Of a stretch of DNA of 64,000 bases, positions 48,601 to 62,500 are shown in pieces (positions within the stretch are counted from its first letter, which is position 1; each line of letters begins with the position of its first letter). The position numbers and the translations under genes were made by a program. The stretch comes from Anoplolepis gracilipes (Eukaryota; Arthropoda; Insecta; Hymenoptera; Formicidae): NCBI RefSeq assembly GCF_047496725.1, contig NC_132971.1:7344001-7408000 (forward strand). Reading direction: 5' to 3'. The notes under the pieces were generated by a model. That model searched no databases and was not told the origin of the DNA. It worked only from the letters and a program-made list of their open reading frames with translations.

Positions 48601-51600
48601 TTTATACGAGCTCGTACACGCCAAAGGAGATGCGCTAAATTGCTTCTTAATTGCCAGCGACGGAGCTGTTCGTGCAATCCCACACGAGCGGGGGGAAGGG
48701 AGGGATTAGCTAGTCACGCTAATCGACCTCGATGCATCCCATCGACCGGCGTTGTGCATCGATATCCGTTGGAACGCGCGCACGAAACGGAGCCTTTTAT
48801 CCGTATGTAGTCGATAAAGCGATCGCCTCTCGCCGATTTTATTCGCGCGAATCTAATTCGCTTCCACACATTCGCCGACGAAGTAGTATCGGAAACGAGT
48901 TACTCCGGCCTGAATTGTGTTAATGCGTTTTGGAATAGAGTGCCCCGGTTCTCTAAGAGATACCTCAGCATACTAAACAATGAATGTGTTACAGGCGTAA
49001 TGACATGTGTAATGATTTAACAAAAGTTTTATTTTATTTCATTTTAAAAAAAGAGGTTGATTATTATTTTTAAAATATAATTATCATCACACTAAATTAC
49101 TATATAGTTTATATGTTTATCATTTTCTATGTTTATGTGTATTAATAAAATAACATATTATTGTCGGATCGATATTGAAATGCTTGTTCTTTTGATCATC
49201 TTATAATGTTTTATAATAAAATGACTGTAAATATGTATAATTCGTAAAATTGATTTCTATAATAACAGCATTGACGCTATCATTACGTACAGAAAAAGAT
49301 ATAGAGTTGCAATTATTAAGCTGCTTTTCAAGCGGTACGTTTGGTAATCACCAGTTAGGAATTAATCGAACATGGCTCGATATAAAATGTCATTTTCAGT
49401 TCCGTGTAAATCGCAAAATCGAATACTATGGTCGATTCTTTCACATGACAGTCAATGTTAGATTGTGAGCGATGCGCTTGCTCACACGATATCGTATTTT
49501 TATCATAAAGCGGCTTCGTTATCAATTGCATGAGCGTGCGAGCACAATTGCGTGCGCACGTTTATACACATGTCATAACGTGAAAGCTCTCGCGGTTCCC
49601 TCTTTTCATAGTCATTATAAATTATTAAGGTATATTGTGACGAAGTTATATAGAATTCTGTGTGCATAAATATATGTGTACATAAATTATATAAAAATGT
49701 AAATATATTTTTAATTTTTTTACAAAAAAAAAAAAAAAGAAACTCTACAAGAATAATTTTCGAGAGAAAAATTCCAGATATGATTAAGTATTCTCGATTG
49801 AATTCTCGTTTCGATAAATATGCATATTACACACATTTCTCGCAACATTCCTCGATATGTCGGCCGATAGTATATCGATGCGCGAAGTTGCATAAAGAAG
49901 AAAAATATCGCGGTCGTAAAACAAAAGTCATGCCAGCGACGGACGATATATTTATATGCCGACGAGAATTACTCCGATGTAGGCGACGGTGGACATATGT
50001 CGGAGAGAGATAGAAAATGGGAGCGGGCACCCCGTATATCTCACCGTGGCTTATATAGTAGGAAGGCCGGTTATTGGACGGACAAGAATAGAGTGCATCG
50101 CTCTCGAACGGAACATCCGTCTAACCGCGCGCTCACCGCCGGTTCTCATTCGCGATGCACGTCGAGAGATGCAACGCGACCGCGTCCCGAAGGTTCACGT
50201 TGCTCTTGTATGCGGCTTGATCGCGCGCTGATATATCGCCGCGCTGTATAACTCCGTCGCGTGCTGTAGCATCGTATTTTACATCAATTAAATAGTTGAC
50301 AGCAATAAATTGTTCGTGTATTTAATATATGTAATTTATTAAAAATATGTGTTTTCTCTTTTTCTCTTCCCGTTGCGGAATAAAACATGGCATCATAAAA
50401 AAATGTCATATTAATTATAATAATAAGAAATATAATTAAAAAAATATATACTTTTTTTATCATATAATATATATTTTTTTAATAAAATAAAATTAATTGT
50501 CTAGGTCTTATATATTATCACTTGTAAATTAAAATCTGGCAAAAGAACTTTTGCTTGAAAAATAGATACAAGCTATTATACTGTATGTAATAAGATGTAT
50601 GTAATAAGTTAGTCAATAAAAATTGAATTAAAGAGGAATTATAAAAATCATTTATGTCAAAAGTTAAAACATCTAATACATTTCGAGATTCATGAATTTG
50701 ACATTGTACAAAAGACTTTGTACTTTTTAAAATATAAAATTAATAATTAATTTGTAAGTTAAAGTAATGATTTCTTTTGTATATACAATTTAAATAAAAA
50801 ATATTATCTTATATCAACCTAACTTTTTATATAATGACTGAACCATGATTTAAACTGTATGACATGACAAAAATTCAAAAAAATAAAAATTTTAATTTAT
50901 GTGATGACACAAGAACTTTATCTAATAACATGTACATAAAAATAGTAAAGAGGAGAAAAAAAGGAGAAAAAAGAGGAAGGAAACAAGGAAAAGGGAAAAA
51001 AAGATAAAGAGGAGCAAAAGAAAGAGAAGGAGTAGAAAAGAAAGAGGAAAAAGGAACAAAAATGTTATTTTTTGTAAAAAAATTCTTATAAATTTTTGGT
51101 TCATATTGACTGCTTTTGATAAAAAGGTTCTATCTTTACAATATATTAAAAATGAGACACGGTGAGGTAATTATAACTTTATGCAAAGTTGCCATTTAAC
51201 TATATATAAATAAATACAAAAATTTAATAATTTTTATCATTTATACTAAATAGACCAATAAAGTTTTATCAATGTTTATATAAATAATAAATACTTTTTA
51301 AATTTTTTCAGAATTTTCTACAATTTTCAAATATCTTTGTAGTTCTTCTTTTTCTATTTAGTTAGAAAATGAAGATGAGATAAAAATCTTTTTGATACTT
51401 TAGAAAAAAACATAATTTTCAAAACTAACATAAGTAATCATCGGAAAATGAATTTCTTTATTTCTGTATTTCTGCACTAAACGACATACAGCCGTCAATA
51501 AAAAATTCATAATTTCCTTACAAACGTTAAAATGTTATAAAATAAAGATATGATGCAAAGGAGTCTTTTTAATAACTTCTTTTTTAAAATAACCAGGGAA

Positions 51601-52361
51601 GATCGTGCTGGCCTTGTCGAACATTTAATTGCGCAAATAATGTCTGAATTGCCGAAGCCGATTCGGAGGGAAAGAGGCGATACACACTAATTGCGCGACG
51701 TGCATTCTTGCGATGATGGGGACGACATTGAAAGCGGGCAAAAGCACAGCACGCCATTTAAGGTACTCGTCGTGTCGCGCGTTCTCGTTTCATCCCGTAA
51801 AGAGAGTCGCCTTTGCAACCGGCTTAAGATGTTCGAGTGAATAAACGACACGAGAGAGAAGAGGGCGCGTTTAAGATTTCCTCCCCAGCTCCGAATCGAT
51901 TAAATCCCGGAGCAAGACCAAATAAAAGTACGACACGCGAAGGAACGGAAAGCGAACGTTATCGAAGCTTTTCCATAGAAGTCTCTCCTCGCGCGACTCT
52001 TTCGCCGTTTAAATCTATTGCGTTGCCACTCGACAGGATTCTACAGACGAGTTAAGTCCTGGCAAAACGACACCAGATAAAGCTGAAAGTGTGTAAATTA
52101 TAGAATAGAGTACATCGAAGATGGGCAGTTTTAAATTTCTCATTTTTCCTTCGCAGACAGATACCGCTTATTTCTACAATCGTGTACAGATTGTTCTAAA
52201 TTAAAAAGGTTCCAAAGGTTCTTTCTTATCCTTGATTACTAATTACTATGTATTATTTATCAATTTATCAATTTATTCATTGAATCAGTTTCAATTGAGA
52301 AGAAATATGTATGAAAAAATCCTAAAAAAAAATCTTTGAATAATAAAAAAAATTATATATA
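46548..52361. other. First kazrin intron, continued
   Basis: It holds an AT run followed by four ATATAAAA units at 47285-47352 and an AC run at 48569-48597. GC-richer patches are at 48460-48930 and 49850-50270, and a purine-only tract (A/G) at about 50945-51060. No coding exon is recognised. Confidence 0.5.
48569..48597. repeat. (AC)n microsatellite
   Basis: Pure AC run of about 14 units. Confidence 0.95.
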
Positions 52362-53167
52362 CAGCTTTGGTCAAACGAATTAGGCACTCTTAAATTTTCT
52401 GTATTTCTTATTTTTTGTTAATATATAAATACTAAAAAGATTAAAAAATTAAAAAAAACTATCAAAAGCACTTTACAGCTGAAATTTCAAGCTTTAAATT
52501 GTTTTTTTAATTTTTCATTTGTGATCATTTTTCGCCGAGTATCGACAATATGTTTGAAAAACACAGATTTAGTTTCAAAATTATATATGTCAAAAAAAAA
52601 TTGTTGAAATGTTTAAAAAAAGCATTTTGTAGGCAAAGTGTTGTAGTTTATGAAACTTGACTCTTTTGATATTTTTCGAGAAATTTTTTTACCAAGCTGC
52701 AGAGTGTCAAAAATATAATAAAATTTTAAGAAAATAAAGTTCTTTTTTGTAAGCACAAAACAAGAAAAATACAAAAATATTTTAATGTACTGATAACGCA
52801 TTAAAGTTGCTATCGGTAATTGAAAAAATTTTATTTTCCTTGTTCTGTTCTATAAACTACAACATTTTGCCTACAAAATGCTTTTTTTTTAAACTTTCCT
52901 ACAATTTTTTTTGGCCGACATACATAATTTTGAAACTAAATCTGTTTTTCAGACATGTTATCGATACTCAAAAAATTACGGCGAAAAATTATCAAAACAT
53001 TTTAATATAAAATTATTAAAAATTAAAAAACTATTTTAAAGCTTGAAATTTCAGCCGTGCTATCGATAGTTTTTAAAAATTTTTTAATCTTTTTAGTATT
53101 TATATACTATTAACAAAATAAGAAATACGGAAAATTTAAGGGTGCCTAATACTTTTGATCGTGGCTG
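52362..53167. mobile_element. Palindromic Tc1/mariner-like non-autonomous element
   Basis: It is flanked by TA (52360-52361 and 53168-53169). The left end CAGCTTTGGTCAAACGAATT and the right end (reverse complement CAGCCACGATCAAAAGTATT) both lead into AGGCAC(C)CTTAAATTTTC, typical of Tc1-like ends. The whole unit is one long imperfect palindrome: for example GCATTTTGTAGGCAAA near 52622 pairs with its inverse near 52863-52880. No transposase frame is present; the short frames within mirror each other. Confidence 0.85.
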
Positions 53168-56100
53168 TATATTACTTTAGCTTTATACTTACTGTAATTT
53201 TTAACCCGCACTTCTTAAAACGTGATCGTTCGTAATACTTTTATTAGCAAAGTCCTTTCAGGTCACAATCAACCGATATGGTCTGTACATAGAGACGCCG
53301 TTTTCTCATACATATTTATTGTTTGTTAAATAGTGGGAAAACTAACGTCGTCTCGTCATTATCACAATTATCTATCGAGCGAACATATATGTTATTTTTA
53401 TTCCCGCGAGATCTAGAACTTCGCGAACACGTGGCACGAGAGTTCCCGCGCCCTCGAAAATAGGGACGTCGCCTAAATTACGGCAATCTTTTGCCGGTCG
53501 CGTGTACAACGCGGGATAGACGAGTTCACCCGCTGTGAATTCTCATAAATATTTATTGCGCGTCAAAACAATATGCAAATGCCCAGACGCGTGTTCGTTT
53601 TTGCACGCGCTTTATAGAAACCTATGAGATGTCGAATCGTTTCGCGATCGTCCGACGAGCAGATTGGGACCGAACGTCGAAGTTGTCATAGTCGGCCGCT
53701 GCATATATTAAAAAACAACAGCGAATTGTTCGAAATTGAATCGAGCTCGTGTCGTATATATTCGAAACAGAAATGTCGCCGATTACAAGTGTGCGAACTG
53801 CTCTATAAACATAGCTCTTACACAACAACGAATCGCAAAAAATGCAAAGCTTATATTTATTTATTTATTAAAAATCATATTTGTAAAAATATAGGATATG
53901 TATAACTGAAAGCTTTTTCTCTGCGAGCTTTGAGAGGACGAGTTCTACGCAGAAAAATAAAAAAAAAGATTATATAAACTTTAGAAAAATAAAAAAGAAT
54001 CATATATATAAAGATGTTTATTTTAATGATTATATGTATAAACATTTAATTTTCTCACTTTTAAAATTTGTACAAATTTTTTAGTTTTTATCTTGTATAT
54101 TATATTTGTTCGTAAAGAGATTTTTTAAAAAATTATAAGTATATTCTCGATAAAAAGAAATTTGTTCTTTTTTTGAAAACGATATATTATGTCTGCAATA
54201 TTTATTTCTTGACTCGTTGGTGTGACAAGATTTTCTAATATTCTGTCAACCAAACTTTAATTTATTTCAAAGAAAGAGCTCTGTTTATAAAGTCAAAAGA
54301 GTAAAGTAATCGAATTTTGTAATAAGTGAAATAAATAAAATAAATAATGTAGGATAAAATTAATAGTTGTCATTTTTATTGTTTTTAATTATTGGCTTTG
54401 TTATTTTGAAAAATATATCTCTGTGATACAGGACGTGATATTAATCTCAATTATATCACCTATTGTTAGAATTAAATTTAGAAAAATATTGCATCTTGCA
54501 ATTATTATAAAAATTTAATGCAAAATGACAATTTTGCGAAATTAATACGTGCCTTAGTTGATCAGGGAAAATTGGAATTTTGAAAATGTAATCGACGACA
54601 ATCTATCGGAATGACGAGCCAAGACAGATTATGAGAAAACTCAAAGAAAATAAAGAAAAGAGAGAACTTGAAAGAAAACTTGCCGGTGAGCATTCCTCTG
54701 TTCTGAACTCCGTAAGTCGGTTCATCCGAAGCAAAAATGTTCCCACGCTTCGCTCGCGAATGCTTTGCTCGCTACGAACTGCAGGGCGAACTGCTCGGCC
54801 GTCCAATCACGCTTCCACTTCCGTTCGTTTCGTCGGCTCAGTAGTTATTCATGGCAGATGGGTCGCGACCATGATTTAAAATCACAACACTTTCGCCGGT
54901 TCTCATTCCACGATGTGAAAGCGACAAATCAATCTCGCTTAATTAACACAGAATGAAGCACGTCCAGTTGTCATTCCACACAGAACAATCGTTATTATTG
55001 AAATATTTTCTATTTTATACGTTTGTGATTAATGATTCTTATGTACGAGTGGAGATACTTGTTGATCCTGTTCGGATATAATTTTTATTTTATGAAATGT
55101 TTAACGTCAGTCGCATACATCGTTGGCGAAGAAGCGCCAACATTCCGCGCGTTAACGATGGCAATTGAGACATTTAAAATGAATCGCTCCCTGTTATCCT
55201 TTGTTCATGGGAGAAAGAAATCAGGTCACGTGCAGCTAGACACAGAGAGAATACTTTGTTCCTTTGGATCTCTGGTAACCATTAACAATCCGCTGGATCC
55301 TAGCCAATGGACTCGCCATGATAAATACAGACAGTTCTAACAATGAAAGTTAGACTGTAAATCGATTATTCGCAAAAATTGAGTTTGCTAATTCGAGGCA
55401 AAGATCAACAAAGTTGCGCTCAATCTTCCTTTAATGTCATTCGCTTTATCTCGATCGAGCCGTAACTCTCAAAGAATGCAGTAAATGCACTGGAAGAAAG
55501 TTCGCCGGTAAATCTCCTGTAACATCAGGAGGAGAAGACACTCGACGTGAACAATCGCAAGGCCAGCACTTAACACGATTACGTGTATTTCTGTGTCTTA
55601 ACAACGAGATAATCTGGAATTATACTCCGTGCCCGAAGACCGCGCCCGAAATTTGCATCAAGTTCGCGTTTTATTATATCTAGTCCATTTATTATCCACC
55701 TCTTGCCTGAAATAAGCGCAAGCCTCCTCGTCGAATAGTTCGATGGCGAATTACGGATTCGTATCGTGCCAATTTACGTAGCGCGAAATCGAATCAAGCA
55801 GGCACAAAGATATCCTCTCGCTGCACTCGACTCGCTAATATTATTTGCCGACATCCGTTCGATTCGTGCCTGATTATTCGCTCGAACGGAACTGGCAATG
55901 CGGGGACGCGATTTGCTATCGCAACTTGTTACCGCGACCCTTTCAGGTGAAAATAAGGGAAAGGAGAGGAACAAACGAGGAAACATCGTAATGCATTTAT
56001 CAGAGGGAATAAGCGTACAATTTTATTTTCTCGAGGTCGCGTAGAGTTTCGTAAGTCACCGTTGAAATTTTACATTATTAAAAATATCAATTAATTTTCA

Positions 56101-57885
56101 CAAAATAATGTAAACACTCAAAGATAATTAATAACATATCAATTTTCGTAAGTAGAAGTCAATAATGACGTGATAAAATAGAAATTCGATATCATATATT
56201 TGTGGATAATATAACATTATATGTGAATTTTTAAGCAATTTCCTCGTCAATTATTATGCACGTGAGGCTTCGAAATTGCATTTCGCACATATCGAGTTCC
56301 GCACGCAGCAGACGCCATGTGATTACAATATGACGGATGCATCCTGTTTCGAGCTTTCACTCGCGGAAGGAAGAGAAGAGATACAGGGGCAGAATGAGAC
56401 AGCTAGATGTCGATATTGGAAACATCAGCAAGCGAGCAATAAAACATGATACGACGGTTAAAAAGAGACTCTAGACTCTCGAGTCTCTGGGAGGGTAAAA
56501 CCGATGAAGTCGCGGATCGACTGCCGCAAACGAAATCTTTTCTCGTGAATTTGCCGTGCACGAAAATGCACGGGGAGAGATCGAAAAAGGGCAGGTTCAG
56601 AGTAACGTTATTTGTGGATCGAGGCGCGATATTTTTCTCTTTTCCCTCGACGATCGCGAACTTGGATGAAACACCTAGAGTCTAGAAGTACGCGATCTAT
56701 TTGCTTTAGCGTTGTTGCCTTCGCTCGTTGCCTCGCACATTACTAGAATATGCATGATACTGTTGTAAGTTTAAAGTCACTCGCTTGGATTTTTCGAAAA
56801 CGGCGACGTTATATGAAAGAAGTGAGAGACAAAAAAATAAAAAAAAAAAATAAGAGGGCCACAAATCTTCGGCAATAATGTTCATCGTGAGCGAAAGAGC
56901 CGACGTTCGCGCGTGTTTATAAGCCGCCACGGGCAGAGCGAATTTATGAAGTACAGACATTATCCGCTGAATTCCCGCGGGGATGACCGCGGTTGGTTAT
57001 AACTCCGTGTCCGCAAACAAGAAGTACTGAAAAGAGGAAAGAGAGAAGAAGCCACACAAATCCAGGAAAGAAGAAAGGTAATTGTGAACCGTGTAGTTGT
57101 GCTCAAAAGATATCCGTAGGTGGTGAAACCTAGCCAACGGGCTAACAATTTATGTCGCCGCTTGTAGGAAGCTAACTGCTACCCGGAGCCGAACACGTCG
57201 GGGTCCAGAGCGAAAAAGTTCAAACGAGCTCTCCTCCTCCCGTGGTTGACAAATTTTTGCGGTTTTAAAGAACCACGCGTTTGCTACCGAAACAAATTCT
57301 CCTTATCTCCTACGTTCTTTTTAACCATCTTATGGCGAGCAGAAAATCAATAAAACAAGTGGAAGATAAAAAGTTGCCGAAGAGAGGAAAAAAAAAAAAA
57401 AAGTAGGACGTGAGAGTCCTAAACGGGATTTATCGCCAGTCTATCTTTTCGCCATTTCTAGAACTAACCGCGTGTGTGTTTTTCTATCGCGAGAAAAAAT
57501 AGTAAAAGAAAAATATTCCGCAACGCGATCTGGATGCAGTAGCATGTAGAATGTAACACCAGCGCAGCGGAACATTCGGATTAAAAGTGCTTGTTCAGCC
57601 GTGTTACCGATGCAACGAAACGACGATGATGCAGCGACGTTACACCGACGCTGCACTGACGGAAATGCAATGCGGATCGCTATAGTAGATATAGTATATA
57701 GGTATATAGCGACGACGAACAACACTATCGCGCTATGCATCAGTTGGTACATGGCAATGCGTTTCGCATCGCAGATCGTTGTCTCGAGAAGATGCGAATT
57801 TACGTGGGACGATGCGGGAGGAGAAACGCATTACTACTGCATACCTGCTGCACGAAATGCATGAAGTTTCTCGCTTAGCTCTCAT

Positions 57886-57910
57886 TCTCTCTCTCTCTCT
57901 CTCTCTCTCC
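57886..57910. repeat. (CT)n microsatellite
   Basis: CT run in a GC-richer block. Confidence 0.95.
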
Positions 57911-58244
57911 TTCTCTTGTTGTGTCTCTCGGCTACACGTCACACGATCAATCTCTCGCAGCTAATGTAGTATGTAAAAGCGACGCGAAAGGTGCATTAAA
58001 AATTTTCTTTATTAAAAACGGATATTAATTACCGAACTCAGATGTTTCCTTAAAAAAATGAAATATGACATGGAGCGCGAAATCTCCTGAAACTTATTAC
58101 GATCTTCTACTACAGTGAAATGTCGTAGAAATTATTCAAGTTTCTGAACGACATCAATTTTATAATTAATTGAAAAAAATAAAGAAATATCCCACACGAA
58201 TAAAAATACACTTCGTTTGATTTGCGGATTGTGATTTTTTAACG

Positions 58245-58275
58245 AGAGAATTAATTTGCCGCAAATTAATTCTCT
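58245..58275. repeat. 31-nt perfect palindrome
   Basis: A 15-base arm AGAGAATTAATTTGC, one central C, then its exact reverse complement. It can form a hairpin or cruciform. Confidence 0.95.
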
Positions 58276-59423
58276 TAAACCGAAAAAAAATATTCCGTTT
58301 TTATTTTCTTTTATCGACCAAACACGCTCGCCGTTCAATTCCCGAGATACAATCTTGGCATTGCACAAATCATAATTGGGTTTTACTACTAAAAGTTTGC
58401 GTATGAACGCAGCATCCCGCGGATTGCACCGACGAATGCACTGGTAGCAATGATGCTTATAACTGCGCCAGTTCATTCACCGCTCTTTAAATTCGTTACT
58501 CCCTAGGTATTTTTTCCTCGCAAACGTAACAATAAAATCGCGTTTTGTAATTTTTTCTCTCTTTAATTACAAACTTTCTCTTCGAAGTGTAAGTAATTTC
58601 TCTTGGAAGTGTAAATATTACCGCGAGGGCAATTTATTTTATAGATATTTTATAAGATTGCGAACATTTTTAATGCACATTTTATAGTGCACTTGAAATT
58701 TCAAAAGGGCCCTTCATATATGTATTTCAAATTCTTTAGAAGCAGAAACTACGATCTCTTCTCGTACATTTGCATTATATATGAAACTTTACAAAAAGAA
58801 AGAAAATTTAGAAAAAGATAAATACAAAAAGAAATTAAAAAAAAAATATAATAATTATAAACCACTAATGTAACTCGTAAACATTTCTGGAAATATTTTT
58901 CCACTTACAAATTTTCCTACCAATGACTAACATATGAAATAAATTATAATATATTTTTCGAATTTTTTATAAAAATGAAGAACTTAGTAACAATTTACTT
59001 CGATGTCAGCGCGTCATTTATCGACTACCGGCCGCACTTTTACATCCTCCTCAACGACAGTAACTCGAGGCGGTTTTCGAGGGATTTTTTTCAAACCCAC
59101 AGTAATTCGATTCCACGCGACGCATAAACTGCATCGGATTCACCGCTCCTTCCACACTTTAGCACTGTACATTTCTAGAACTTCAAGCGTCGCGCAGAGA
59201 GACGTGCTTCTCGTCACTCGCTCGTTCCGCTTTTAGCACTTCGTACAGCAAAATCTCCGACAAAACTGTCGTGGGCCAGACGATGGTGGGTGTCACGCCA
59301 GCTTTGCATACACGTTATTGTAGTAAAATCTCCTCCGTAATCCACCTCCGCTCCAAACTCGCTCCGCGAAAGGAGGAGGCGGAAGAGGCGAACGCTAAAG
59401 AGACAACAAAGACTGTCTCTTAC

Positions 59424-59567
59424 CGGGAAAGCGACTTCAAAACGCGACTCGAAAGCTATTTCGCGCTCGTATACCGGTTTCGAACCCGGATCGAAGCGAA
59501 ATGGGAAGACGCGACCGAGAAAGAGACGGGGACCCAGCCTGATCGTGACACCGGTTCACAGCCGACT
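59424..59567 (-). promoter_or_regulatory. KAZN: Candidate non-coding first exon and core promoter of kazrin
   Basis: A minus-strand donor (TTTCCCG|GTAAGAGAC) sits at 59424 inside a distinctly GC- and CpG-rich block of about 59000-59930. On the minus strand an arthropod initiator TCAGT is centred at 59567, with a partial downstream-promoter-like AGGC at about +28. No TATA box is seen near it. If transcription starts there, the exon is 144 nt, non-coding, and its splice to 35776 puts a TAG in frame upstream of the ATG at 35727. Exon 35628-35776 begins with an acceptor, so some upstream exon must exist. This is the best candidate I can see, but the 5' end and the use of this donor are inferred. 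Confidence 0.35.
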
Positions 59568-62500
59568 GAGAGAATGCAAGAACCAGACGTCTGTCGACCT
59601 GCAGCGGGCCCTCCATGGGGCCCCTGTGGTGGGGGACGGAACCCTCTCGTTTCAGGGGCCCTCAAGGTAGTGCCCCGGCGGCTCGTTGCGTTGCGGGGTT
59701 CGCCTGCCGTCTGAACAGGAAGAACGACTTTTGCCCACGAGACCATTATTGTTTGCCGTTATTATTATTATTATTGCTATTACGCGCATCCTGCGCCGCG
59801 GCGTTTTGGTCAGCCGAGTGCAACGACGTCAGGCATGTTGGAGGGTAGCAGACTTTATGGATGGATTTTATTTTTGTGATCGCGCTAGAGCGATGCTGAA
59901 AGTTCGTGCGAAAGGCAGAATCGCTTGATGAGAGAATGATGGCATAAGAAACGGTGATGGAAGCGCGATAATGGCGAGCAATCTTTCTGTTATTATTGCA
60001 GTCGTATCGATTTCTCGATGAGTATATTTACAATTTGGGCGTTGAGAGATTTTCTGACTTTTCTTTCTCCGTTTTATATTGCACGATTTATAAGCTAAAT
60101 TATTAATTAAATATATCTGTTTATTTTTACGTATTCTACATAAATGTTTATTTTAAGGACGATGTGTCTTTTTGAAAAATTTTTGAAAATTTTGAGAACG
60201 CATTTCTCTTGGTAAGAAGAGAACATCACGAAATATAAAAAGCTAAAGCGTATCCCATTTTTCATCACATGGAACTTACGTCCCTCGTTAATTGCAGTTC
60301 ACCCTCTCGTGTGTTAAGCAACTCTCGTTATTTTGCAAAATTTAACAGCGCGTGTCACACGACAGTTTCGGGAAGTGTGGAAATTTACGTGGCAAACTTG
60401 CGCGAAATAATCGCGAAAAGCTTTCAGAAATGAGAAGGACCGAAAATATCCCTATTATACCGTGCAATAATAAATTTTAATAAAAGGGTGAAACCTTTTA
60501 CTTTTTTTTTTAGAAGCAGATGCTCTGCATTAAAACGATCAAAGTTGAATAAAAAAAAAATATAGCATCACCGAGCAATGAAACATCTGAGCCGACTGAT
60601 GTATAATGTCCACCTACCTAATATCGAACAATACGTTACCACGCCAATGTGTGCATTCCAGACTGAACACACGATATACGAAAAGCTTTCATTCCTGCGA
60701 TCGAATGCAAACTCTACATATATGCACGCGACATCAATATTTAATGCGCGTATGTTATTCTTCCTAAAAAAAAAAGCTCATTGTATAACTATACAGCAAA
60801 ATGGTGAATTTATATTGATATTTACGAATTAATTAATGCAATTTATTTATCGTAAAAATAAATAAACCAATAAAAAACATTTATATTTACCGTACAAATA
60901 AATAAATTCCCTGGAATATATGCGTTAAACAAAATTTAATTGATACAGGATCGAAGCGCACGCGTATATATTTATTTCAATTAAAATCGCATATGAGGAT
61001 TTACGTGTATATTTATAAAAAAACATATAAACCCCGATCTATCCGAGAATATCGATAAGTATTAACAATGTTATTAATAGTCACACGATTAATATATTTT
61101 CATATTATTATATTTATGTATATTTACTCGAAAAAAGTTGTAATTGGAGACGTAATAAATGAGATACGAGTATGATACGAATATTAGTCGTGTGGAATTG
61201 TCCTTACTAATTTTCAAAGCTTTCTCCACGAAAATTCACGTGTCGTTGCATACTAATGAGTTGCGGCGTAAAATCGCGAGCGTGATATTTTCCGCAATCT
61301 GCTTACCACGCGGTTTTTCGGATCAACGCACATGGTAAAAAAAGCAAGAGTGCTGTTTGCGAGTAAGTATATATACATAGTATAGAATAAAGTCTAACTG
61401 GGCAATGTTCATCAACAATTTGCATTTTATGTTCAAAATTATAAAGCTAGAATTATTACAAACGTAAAACGACATTTCCTAACACAAAACAATGTAACGT
61501 ATATATTTTTGCATACTTAATTGCCAATTATAAATAATATAAGAAAAGAAAAATTATCGTGTGCGAAGTTGGTGTATCATTTCGTGAAAATTATTAATAA
61601 TATTTATTATTATTATTAATAATAACTAATAATTCTAGCTTTTTTTAATTCTGTAAATTTTGATAATTTCAATAGTTGTGTTTGTCCTGTGGTATTTTTC
61701 TTATTATTCGACAGATTTTAAAAATTTATATTATGCGTAAATTCTAGAAAGAGTTTTATCTTTATAAACATAAAACGTCATGAAAAATATATAACATAAA
61801 AAAAATCACGAGTTTATAAAATATAAAACCTTTTCTCAATTTGTTTTGAAGCAATTTCTTTAATTGCCAAAATTATTTGTTCCAATTATCAAGAATCAAA
61901 GAAGCATAGTAAACTAATAATAAGCCAGAGTTCTTAATTATTTATGAATTTCCACAAAACAATACAACAGTTTCACCCGTACAAATAATTAAATGCGTAA
62001 ATATTTTTGTATTAAAAGAGAACACATTGTAATTAATTTAATACAAATTTAATTAATGTAAGTTAAAAACTAGAAGTTTATATATAAATCAAGTTAATTT
62101 TAGAAAGTTAGAAAATAAATAACAAACTAATTAGGAAAAGTATTACATGTTTAAAATTTTTCTCATTATATTTCTTAATTATACATATAACAGAATATGC
62201 AAGTTTTGTGAATGTGCGATTTTGCAATTATAAAAAAATTTTTGCCAGAAACAAGAGTTGAAAAATCATGCTGCACATATTAAGATTTCTACTATGATAA
62301 TTTACAAAGGGAAAGGTTCGTGCATCTTTTTGCGAGGTGCCGGTTTTTATATAGCATATGGATATCCGGAAAGTAATGATTTCATAATCATCCCTTCGTC
62401 GTACGCTTTAAGCGGAACGATATCGTTAGTTTTTGCGCGATTTTTTTCGCTAGCGAAACAGCCTTGAATACGCTCGTAAAAAAAAAACTCAGAAGCTCCG

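Larger units (their letters stand above)
53170..59000. other. First kazrin intron, right part
   Basis: GC-richer patches with short frames but no recognisable protein lie at 53400-53800, 54610-54950, 55640-56000, 56300-57260 and 57420-57960. A CT run is at 57886-57910. A 31-nt perfect palindrome is at 58245-58275. No exon is supported. Confidence 0.5.

Noticed and set aside
59466..59486. tRNA-like B box (GGTTTCGAACCC)
   Set aside because: No A box or cloverleaf arms could be found at the right distance upstream on either strand.
59271..59714. 147-codon plus-strand frame in the CpG-rich block
   Set aside because: High GC lengthens open frames on both strands here. There is no recognisable protein, and the position fits a promoter or 5' UTR better.
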